NCBI GenBank assembly: GCA_913052445.1
Contig: CAJXDP010000018.1
Location: 1-32,545 of the forward strand
Reading direction: 5' to 3'
Source: an uncultured Formosa sp.
Lineage (GTDB): Bacteria; Bacteroidota; Bacteroidia; Flavobacteriales; Flavobacteriaceae
DNA length: 32,545 nt
Shown here: positions 18,161-25,417 of the stretch, in pieces
Numbering within the stretch: position 1 is the first letter of the stretch
Layout: each line of letters begins with the position of its first letter
The notes under the pieces: generated by a model
Told to the model about the DNA's origin: nothing
Database searches by the model: none
The model's input: only the letters and a program-made list of their open reading frames with translations
Translations under genes and position numbers: made by a program

Positions 18161-18206
18161 TTAAAGTTATATTTTGAAATATTAGATATTTTAATTAATT
18201 TGAATA

Positions 18207-18243
18207 AATAAAGGAGAGTAATTAACTCTCCTTTATTTTTTTT
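18207..18243 (+). terminator. Strong hairpin-T terminator after SusD
   Basis: AATAAAGGAGAGT (18207-18219) pairs perfectly over 13 bases with ACTCTCCTTTATT (18225-18237) around an AATTA loop. T residues continue to 18243. The next gene on the same strand begins only 16 bases later, leaving almost no room for a separate promoter. The hairpin may therefore act as a partial terminator or 3' stabiliser, giving high SusC/D and lower downstream expression. Confidence 0.85.
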
Positions 18244-18258
18244 GTTAAATTATTAAAT

Positions 18259-21200
18259 ATGAGAAAGTTAGGTAAAGTATATCTTTTTTGGTTTTTTGGT
18301 GTTTTTGGTGTTTTGTATATTTTATCAATGGCTATTCCAGAACTTCTTTCCAAAAAATCCCAATCAGAAAAGCGGTTTACATTACTAGCTGCTTCTTCTA
18401 CAGGAATTAATTTTAACAATAAAATTAAAGACACTCAAGAACATAATATTCTACTATATGCAAACTTTTATGGAGGTGCTGGAGTAGGAGTTGGAGATTT
18501 TAATAACGATGGTTTACAAGATCTTTATTTTGCCGGTAATATGGTTGATGATAAATTATTCATTAATCAGGGAAATCTTAAATTTGAAGATGTCACAACT
18601 ACTTCTGGAATTATTAATGATGGCGGTTGGTCCACTGGAGTAACTGTAGCAGATGTCAATAACGATGGTTTTTTAGATATATATGTAAGTAGAGAACTCT
18701 ATGATTCTAAACCAGAATGGAGAACAAACTTATTATATATCAACAATACAGACGGCACTTTCACAGAGTCAGCTAAGCAATTTGGGGTGAATGATTCACA
18801 AAGAACACGCCACGCAACATTTTTAGACTATGATAAAGATGGGTTTCTCGACCTTTTTTTATTAACGCAACCCCCAAATCCTGGAGGGTATTCAGAATTT
18901 TCAGGTACAACACTTTTAAAACCGGAGTATCATCTTAAGTTGTTCAAGAATACTGGCAAGAACTCATTCATTGATGTTAGTGAAAAATCAGGAATAAACC
19001 TTACTGGGTTCCCAAATGGTGTTTCTGCAAGTGATGTTAACAATGACGGTTGGACGGATCTTTATGTCACTAATGATTTTTATGCTCCAGATTTTTTATT
19101 TATCAACAATCAAGATGGTACATTCAAAAACATTATTGATAAAGCAGTAGGACATATGTCCTATTATAGTATGGGAGTAGATGTTGCTGATATTAATAAC
19201 GATTCATTTTTAGATGTTTTTGTCGTAGATATGGTTGCCGAAGATAATTTTCGTTCTAAGTCAAATATGAGTGGAATGAATCCAGAACGGTTTCAACAAG
19301 TAGTAGATGATGGAGGACATTACCAATACATGTATAATTCTTTACAGCTCAATAATGGAAATTCGACATTTAGCGAAGTCGCTCAATTAACTGGAATGGC
19401 AGCAACTGATTGGAGTTGGTCAAATTTAATTGCTGATTTCAATAATGACGGTTTAAAAGACACCTATATAACCAATGGGCTACTTTTTGATATCCGTAAT
19501 ACAGATGCAGATAGAAATGTGGCTCGTTTTATAGATAAAACTAGGTATGATTGGCTAGAGAAATATCCTGATGGAGGAAATATTACAAGTCTTTTTGATA
19601 TTTTGAATGTACAAGATGTAACCTCTTTATTACCATCTCAGCCCTTAAAAAATTATGCTTTCAAAAACAATGGAAACCTAGAGTTTGAAAAAGTGATGGA
19701 AGACTGGGGACTGAGTGAAGAATCCTTTTCAAATGGGTCTGCTTATGCTGACTTAGATAACGATGGTGACTTAGATATAGTTGTTAATAACATTAATAGT
19801 GAAGCATTTTTATATCGCAATAACTCAGAAACATTTTCAAGTAGTAATTATATTAGGTTAGAATTTATTGATGCTCAAAATAGGCCTGTTTTAGGAACTA
19901 GAACGAATCTCTACTGTGGAAATGAAATACAAACGCATGAAACTACTAACGTTCGTGGAATCTACTCTTCAAGTGAGTCATTTGTACATTTTGGACTTAA
20001 CAATGCTACAAAAGTGGACAGTATTGTGGTCACTTGGCCTAATCAAACAAAAACTATAAAACGAAATCTTGAGGCAAATCAAACGGTACAATTATTAACA
20101 AACTTAGCTTTAATCCCTGATAAAAAACTACCTAAGAAAGAAGAAAATACTTATTTTTCTAATACTTCAGATACGTTTGGTATTAATTTCACACATGAAG
20201 AAAATAATTTTGATGATTATCAACATCAAGTCTTACTTCCACACAAGCTCTCACAGATGGGGCCTGCCCTGGCAAAAGGGGATATTAATAACGATGGATT
20301 AGAGGATATCTTTCTAGGCGGTGCAAGTGGCTTTAGCCCAAAGCTATACCTTCAGAAGATTGATGGGAGTTTTTATTTGAGTCAATCGGATTACTGGCAA
20401 AAGGAACGTACTTATGAAGATGTTGATGCTCTTTTTATAGATGTTAATGGAGATGGTTCTCAAGATTTATATGTAGTAAGTGGAGGAAATGAATATCCAG
20501 CAAACGATCTAAATTATAAGGACCGTATCTACTTAAATGACGGAAAAGGAAACTTTTCAAAAGGCTCTATTAAAAATATAAGTCCATTCAGCGGATCCGT
20601 TGTCAAAGCTTCAGATTATGACAACGATGGGGATATGGATCTCTTTGTAGGAGGACGACATGTGCCACACCAGTATCCGTTACCAGCGAGCAGTATGTTA
20701 TTAATAAATGAAAATGGAAAATTGGTTAATAAGACTCAAAACCTAGCAATAGAATTTGAAAACATTGGAATGGTAACTGATGCTACATGGAATGACTACG
20801 ATGCTGATGGTGATCTTGATTTAACATTGGTTGGAGAATGGATGCCTATGACCTTCTTTAATAATGAGGAGGGTGCATTGAAAAAAACGGCTATGGAAGG
20901 GCTTGAAGATACTTCAGGCTGGTGGTATAGCATAGAAAAAGGCGATTTTGATGGTGATGGTGACATGGATTTTATTGCTGGAAACCTTGGTCTTAACTAT
21001 AAATATAAAACTTCAAGTGAAACTCCATTCGATGTATATTACAATGACTTTGACGTTAACGGAAAGAATGATATTGTTTTAGGGTATTACAACAACAGTA
21101 AACATTACCCCCTTAGAGGGTTTTCATGTTCATCCGAGCAAATTCCAGTGCTAAAAGATGAAATAGGGAAATATGATATTTTTGCATCACTAGAAATTGA

Positions 21201-21633
21201 TCAAGTTTACGGTGGAGATAATCTAGAAAATTCACTTCATCTTAAGGCTAAAACATTTGCATCTTCATATATAGAAAACAGGGGAGATGGTAGCTTTAAA
21301 GTATCTTCGTTACCATATCAAGCTCAATTTTCTAATATTAATGATATTCTTGTAGAAGATTTTAATAATGATGGTAATTTAGATGTTCTAACAGTCGGAA
21401 ATATGTTTGTTTCAGAAATAGAAACTCCAAGAAATGATGCTGGAAGTGGACTTTTAATGTTTGGAGATGGAATGGGAAAATTTTCAGTTTCAAGTTCTCA
21501 AAAAAGTGGTTTTTTTGCCAATAAAGACGCCAAAAAAATAACAACAATTTATAATCAAATGGAAAGAAAAATATTAATTTCAAATAATGATGATAAATTA
21601 CAATGTTTTACCGTTATAAATAACATTAAATAA
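18259..21633 (+). CDS. Large FG-GAP/VCBS double-propeller protein with central ASPIC/UnbV domain
   Basis: This 1124-residue protein has one N-terminal hydrophobic segment (about 7-30) that acts as a signal or anchor. No lipobox is seen, although relatives are often lipoproteins. A first FG-GAP/VCBS propeller covers about 70-500, with repeats such as GDFNNDGLQDLYFAGN and ADVNNDGFLDIYVS, whose DxNxDG loops suggest calcium binding. An ASPIC/UnbV domain follows at about 528-613 (NYIRLEFID, then GIYSSSESFVHFGL). A second propeller runs from about 665 to 1100 (GDINNDGLEDIFLGG, DFDGDGDMDFIAGN). Proteins of this type accompany many SusC/D pairs but lack an established role. Its place directly after SusD is where surface glycan-binding proteins usually lie, so ligand binding at the surface is plausible. 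It is followed at five bases by an SGNH esterase. Confidence 0.85.
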   Translation: MRKLGKVYLFWFFGVFGVLYILSMAIPELLSKKSQSEKRFTLLAASSTGINFNNKIKDTQEHNILLYANFYGGAGVGVGDFNNDGLQDLYFAGNMVDDKLFINQGNLKFEDVTTTSGIINDGGWSTGVTVADVNNDGFLDIYVSRELYDSKPEWRTNLLYINNTDGTFTESAKQFGVNDSQRTRHATFLDYDKDGFLDLFLLTQPPNPGGYSEFSGTTLLKPEYHLKLFKNTGKNSFIDVSEKSGINLTGFPNGVSASDVNNDGWTDLYVTNDFYAPDFLFINNQDGTFKNIIDKAVGHMSYYSMGVDVADINNDSFLDVFVVDMVAEDNFRSKSNMSGMNPERFQQVVDDGGHYQYMYNSLQLNNGNSTFSEVAQLTGMAATDWSWSNLIADFNNDGLKDTYITNGLLFDIRNTDADRNVARFIDKTRYDWLEKYPDGGNITSLFDILNVQDVTSLLPSQPLKNYAFKNNGNLEFEKVMEDWGLSEESFSNGSAYADLDNDGDLDIVVNNINSEAFLYRNNSETFSSSNYIRLEFIDAQNRPVLGTRTNLYCGNEIQTHETTNVRGIYSSSESFVHFGLNNATKVDSIVVTWPNQTKTIKRNLEANQTVQLLTNLALIPDKKLPKKEENTYFSNTSDTFGINFTHEENNFDDYQHQVLLPHKLSQMGPALAKGDINNDGLEDIFLGGASGFSPKLYLQKIDGSFYLSQSDYWQKERTYEDVDALFIDVNGDGSQDLYVVSGGNEYPANDLNYKDRIYLNDGKGNFSKGSIKNISPFSGSVVKASDYDNDGDMDLFVGGRHVPHQYPLPASSMLLINENGKLVNKTQNLAIEFENIGMVTDATWNDYDADGDLDLTLVGEWMPMTFFNNEEGALKKTAMEGLEDTSGWWYSIEKGDFDGDGDMDFIAGNLGLNYKYKTSSETPFDVYYNDFDVNGKNDIVLGYYNNSKHYPLRGFSCSSEQIPVLKDEIGKYDIFASLEIDQVYGGDNLENSLHLKAKTFASSYIENRGDGSFKVSSLPYQAQFSNINDILVEDFNNDGNLDVLTVGNMFVSEIETPRNDAGSGLLMFGDGMGKFSVSSSQKSGFFANKDAKKITTIYNQMERKILISNNDDKLQCFTVINNIK

Positions 21634-21638
21634 AAGCA

Positions 21639-22736
21639 ATGAAGTATTTTTTACTAGCTTTATTTAATATCATTTCTTTTATTGTATTTTCTCAACAAAC
21701 AGAATTGATTGAAAGAGATTCTTCCATTGTCTTCTATGGCAGACAACACTTTTTAATTGAGGGGACAGTAATTGCGGATTCCCTCAAGGAAAGTCCATAT
21801 GATAGATTGCCAATATCATATAAAGATAAAGTTAGAAAACCGGTTTGGGACTTGTCTAAGTCGTCTGCAGGTGTGTCTGTAAGATTTTACTCAAACTCTA
21901 CAAGTCTACATTTAAAATGGTCTATTCTGAATGATTTTGAAATGAATCATATGGCTTTCACTGGGATTAAAGGAGTTGACTTGTATACAAAACTGAATGA
22001 TATTTGGTGTTATGTTACAACAGCTAGACCTACTGACATAATTAATGAGCAGGAGCTCATTAAAAATATGTCTAGTGAATTTAGAGAGTTCAAACTGTTT
22101 TTGCCCTTATATGATGGCATTACAAAACTTGAAGTAGGTATAGATCATACAGCATCAATCAAAAAGGCAAGTTCTAAAGATACTAAGCCAATTGTTTTTT
22201 ACGGAACTAGTATTACTCAAGGTGGGTGTGCGTCCCGCCCTGGCATGGCACACACTAGTATTATATCCAGAAAATTAGATTTGGACTGTATAAACTATGG
22301 GTTTAGCGGAAATGGAAGAATGGAAACTCCTATAGTGGAGCTGATTTCGGAAATTGATGCTAATTTTTATGTTATAGAATGTTTGCAAAACATGGATGTT
22401 GACCAAGTCAAAGAACGTGTTAGACCGTTAGTAGATATTATTAGAAATAAGCATCCGTTAACTCCAATAGTTTTAGTAGAAAACATGATGTATAAAATGG
22501 CTTTTTTAGATCTAAATATAGAAGCCGAATTGATTCAGGAAAATCTAGCACTCCAAAATGAGTATGATAAAATCATAAAAAGTGGCATTCAAAACATTTT
22601 TTATATTAATGATAGTTACAATAGTTTAACTGATAATGAAGGAACCGTGGATGGAGTGCATCTTACCGATTTAGGTTTTTATAGATATGCCGATTATTTA
22701 TTGAAAAACTTCAAAAAGTATAAGCTTATTAATTAG
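21639..22736 (+). CDS. SGNH/GDSL esterase with N-terminal GxDLY domain
   Basis: This 365-residue exported protein has a signal peptide ending near FSQQ (19-20). It combines an N-terminal beta-rich domain bearing GVDLY (112-116), the mark of the GxDLY family, with a C-terminal SGNH hydrolase domain. Catalytic blocks are FYGTSITQGG (nucleophile S191), GFSGNGR (N225) and DGVHLTDLG (D338, H341). Enzymes of this build remove acyl, usually acetyl, groups from sugars. It lies five bases after the FG-GAP gene and ends only four bases from the stop of the convergent ASPIC gene. An acetyl-esterase role on decorated glycans is the natural guess; the substrate is unknown. Confidence 0.87.
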   Translation: MKYFLLALFNIISFIVFSQQTELIERDSSIVFYGRQHFLIEGTVIADSLKESPYDRLPISYKDKVRKPVWDLSKSSAGVSVRFYSNSTSLHLKWSILNDFEMNHMAFTGIKGVDLYTKLNDIWCYVTTARPTDIINEQELIKNMSSEFREFKLFLPLYDGITKLEVGIDHTASIKKASSKDTKPIVFYGTSITQGGCASRPGMAHTSIISRKLDLDCINYGFSGNGRMETPIVELISEIDANFYVIECLQNMDVDQVKERVRPLVDIIRNKHPLTPIVLVENMMYKMAFLDLNIEAELIQENLALQNEYDKIIKSGIQNIFYINDSYNSLTDNEGTVDGVHLTDLGFYRYADYLLKNFKKYKLIN

Positions 22737-22740
22737 AGAA

Positions 22741-24954
22741 TTAGTGATGGTGATGAATTGTTTTTTCTACTGATAATTCAATCTTATGATAAGGCTCTTC
22801 TCTTAATTTGTTTTGGCCTTCTACTAATTTATATTTCTTATTTACTTGTACGCTATAAAAATTTTGTGTAACTGAATTTGGCCACATAACGCTCAATTTT
22901 TGTATCAGTTCACTTTTGCCTATTCCTATCTCTGATTGTAAACTATTTGCTCCGAAGCTTCCTCCAGTATTAATAGTATAATAAATGACTCTACCAGTTT
23001 CTAATTCAAGTTTTAATTTAGTACCTATCGCACTTCGGTTTGACTCAACTCCTTCTAATTTCAGAACAATCCAATTGTTTTCTGACATAGGGTTTTCAAA
23101 ACAAATATTGGGATAGTTATCACCTTGATAAGCCCCACCAAGAACGGAATATATATCTTGGTCTCCATCGTTATCCAAATCACCAAATGCCACGCCATGT
23201 CCCTTTTGAATATGTCCAAAACCTCCAGCAGAGGTTACTTCTTCAAAGGAAGATCCATTGACATTTCTAAACATTCTATTGGGAACAACAGATGAAAATT
23301 CTGGTGAGCCAGTTCCGATATAAAAATCTAGCCATCCATCATTATCAAGATCTCCAAAATTACTTCCCATAGCATAAAAACTTAGATTGGTATTAAAAAC
23401 TTCACTTCGTTCAGTGAAGGTTTCATCGCCATTATTGATGAAGAGTTTTGATGTTTCTGATAGTATTTTTTTTCCTTTTAGTCCTTTTACGAAATCTCCA
23501 GCTACATTTTGTAAATTGTTGATATCGTAACTAGCGACAAAAATATCTTCGAATCCATCATTATTTACATCCCAAAACCAAGTGGGGAAACTAAAATTAG
23601 GTCCTTGAACACCTGCTGTTTCAGAAATATCTTTGAATGTTCCAAAATCATTCTTAAATAATAAATTACGCCCTCCCATTACAGAAATATATAGATCTGG
23701 CCACATATCATTATTAATATCTCCAAAGACAACTCCTTTAATAAACCCTTCAATAGAAGAGAGGTTATACCTTTCAGATTCCTCTGTAAATTTACCGTCT
23801 TTTTGATTTATATATAATTCACAAGGATGGGAATCTTTTTGTTTTGATTCGTTACCAATAAAAAGGTCTAAATAGCCATCTTTGTTCACGTCAGCCCATG
23901 CAGCCGTTTGTGTTGGGTGGAAAGAAAGTAGTCCAGCACTTTTGGTAACATCTGTAAATGTTCCATCCCCATTATTTTTTAAAAGTGAGTTTGGGTGATT
24001 CCCTCCTTTTCCAAGCCAAGCACCTCTTAATATCAAAATATCGATATTCCCGTCATTGTCATAGTCTGCATGTAAGCAATTGAGTCCACTAACAATGCCT
24101 GTAAGTCCAGATTCTTCAGTAGAATCAGTAAATCCAGTCCCAGTATTTATTAAAAGTTTACTTTGATCTGACATTCCATAAGAAGTTATGAATATATCCA
24201 TTAAACCGTCATTGTTGAAATCATCAATACTAGCTCCGCCCGACAAACCATCTTGAGCAATCCCTAAGTTCATTCCAACTTCTTTAAATACTGGAAATTT
24301 CTTTTGTTCACGATTCCAATTTGGATAGTTGATGCGGTAGGTTTCTGGGACATTATGCGGATGTTCTCCAATAGTCATGTGGGCTAGGTTTAATAGCCAT
24401 TTGATGTTGTCGTTAGGGAATTTCTCATAAATCTGAGAGTAAATAGCTATTGCTTTTTTAGATCCGTTTAGGTCTATATGAAAAGCTAGCTCGTTTAAAG
24501 GTAAAATACAAGAAAATTCGTTATGATTTTTTTGGCAATTATTAACTTCACCAAGTCTTAAATATGCTAAAGCTAATAATTCGATAATGGGAAGTAACTC
24601 TTTTGTAATTAGATCCTCATTCGCTAATTGTTGTCTCGCTATTAAATTTTCAATTTCATCAATACAACTCTGGTTTTCGCCAGCTTTTAAAAGTTGTTGA
24701 CAATATTTAAACCAGAAGATTATTTTTTTTTCTGGTGACGCTTTTGAAATTTGTGTTTGATATAAAACTGCAAGTTTTTTATTCCAATGGTAATACTTAG
24801 TCGGGTCTCCATCAAAATTGAGTTTTCGCAGAGTATCAACCATTGAAAATATATCCGAATCTGTTCTTGATTCTGTTGAAGTGGAACTATCTTGACCATA
24901 ATTTTTAATGGTAAAAGCAAGTAAACACAACAAAATAAAATATTTAAATTTCAT
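22741..24954 (-). CDS. Secreted FG-GAP/VCBS protein with C-terminal ASPIC/UnbV domain (CRTAC-like)
   Basis: This 737-residue protein begins with a Sec signal peptide (about 1-20, ending NYGQD). A helical region of about 170 residues follows, with several cysteines and possible TPR-like character. From about 235 to 610 there is a run of FG-GAP/VCBS repeats (DDFNNDGLMDIFITS, ADVNKDGYLDLFIGN, GDLDNDGDQDIYSVLG), then an ASPIC/UnbV domain at about 624-716. It ends in four consecutive histidines. It differs from the 18259 gene in having one propeller and a terminal ASPIC domain. The gene stands alone on the minus strand between the esterase and a 463-base divergent gap. Function is unknown; calcium-bound adhesion or glycan binding is possible. 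Confidence 0.85.
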   Translation of the reverse strand: MKFKYFILLCLLAFTIKNYGQDSSTSTESRTDSDIFSMVDTLRKLNFDGDPTKYYHWNKKLAVLYQTQISKASPEKKIIFWFKYCQQLLKAGENQSCIDEIENLIARQQLANEDLITKELLPIIELLALAYLRLGEVNNCQKNHNEFSCILPLNELAFHIDLNGSKKAIAIYSQIYEKFPNDNIKWLLNLAHMTIGEHPHNVPETYRINYPNWNREQKKFPVFKEVGMNLGIAQDGLSGGASIDDFNNDGLMDIFITSYGMSDQSKLLINTGTGFTDSTEESGLTGIVSGLNCLHADYDNDGNIDILILRGAWLGKGGNHPNSLLKNNGDGTFTDVTKSAGLLSFHPTQTAAWADVNKDGYLDLFIGNESKQKDSHPCELYINQKDGKFTEESERYNLSSIEGFIKGVVFGDINNDMWPDLYISVMGGRNLLFKNDFGTFKDISETAGVQGPNFSFPTWFWDVNNDGFEDIFVASYDINNLQNVAGDFVKGLKGKKILSETSKLFINNGDETFTERSEVFNTNLSFYAMGSNFGDLDNDGWLDFYIGTGSPEFSSVVPNRMFRNVNGSSFEEVTSAGGFGHIQKGHGVAFGDLDNDGDQDIYSVLGGAYQGDNYPNICFENPMSENNWIVLKLEGVESNRSAIGTKLKLELETGRVIYYTINTGGSFGANSLQSEIGIGKSELIQKLSVMWPNSVTQNFYSVQVNKKYKLVEGQNKLREEPYHKIELSVEKTIHHHH

Positions 24955-25021
24955 GATCTTTATGCTGAAATTATTTTTTGAAGGAATTATAAGTTTATAA
25001 ATTACTAGGATTTTAACGAAT

Positions 25022-25052
25022 GTTTTAATTTAATACAGTATTAAAATTAAAC
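25022..25052. repeat. Imperfect AT-rich inverted repeat
   Basis: GTTTTAATTTAATA (25022-25035) and TATTAAAATTAAAC (25039-25052) are inverted repeats with two mismatches in 14, around CAG. It lies about 70 bases upstream of the ASPIC gene start, so it could be an operator. In such AT-rich DNA a chance match is quite possible. Confidence 0.35.
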
Positions 25053-25265
25053 AATTATCAGCCAAATATATGCTAATTAGGTCTTAATATTTTATAATTT
25101 ATTTTATGACAATGATACTTTTTTATATGAATAAACTTTATTAATGATTAATTAGTTCGTTAGTGAGTTAAAAGGTGTTATTAGTCGAACATTTTTTTTA
25201 ATATCCTTATTTATAAGTTTATTTAGGTTCATTAATTGTTTTAGTTTAAAATTAGTTAAATTTAT

Positions 25266-25300
25266 AAAGAAGAATTAGTTTACTAATTCTTCTTTTTTTT
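25266..25300 (+). terminator. Strong plus-strand terminator with no obvious parent gene
   Basis: AAAGAAGAATTAGT (25266-25279) is perfectly complementary to ACTAATTCTTCTTT (25282-25295), and T residues continue to 25300. The T tract is on the plus strand, so it stops rightward transcription. The nearest rightward gene upstream is the SGNH esterase ending at 22736. It ends 16 bases before the likely NagB promoter and may shield it. Confidence 0.82.
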
Positions 25301-25316
25301 AGTTTTATAGTTTATC

Positions 25317-25324
25317 TAGCTTTG
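25317..25324 (+). promoter_or_regulatory. Candidate -7 element of the NagB operon
   Basis: TAGCTTTG is a perfect TAnnTTTG match lying between the terminator at 25266-25300 and the NagB start, giving a leader of about 85-90 bases. No clear -33 TTTG is seen at normal spacing; the sequence there is the T run of the terminator. Placement after the terminator makes it the best promoter candidate for the five-gene operon. Confidence 0.5.
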
Positions 25325-25417
25325 TAAATATTTAATCTACTTATTTCTTTAAGACTAATCAATTAAACTGACTTACAGTAATACCTTTTTTAATTAAAAA
25401 TATTAAGACATAACGAA

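Larger units (their letters stand above)
24955..25417. other. 463-base divergent intergenic region
   Basis: This is the only gene-free stretch over 300 bases. It is very AT-rich and separates the minus-strand ASPIC gene from the plus-strand NagB operon. It holds an imperfect dyad (25022-25052), a TTAGTCGAACA word (25181-25191) resembling part of the duplicated mannosidase promoters, a strong plus-strand hairpin-T terminator (25266-25300) and a TAnnTTTG promoter word (25317-25324). No open reading frame of credible length was seen. Confidence 0.8.
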
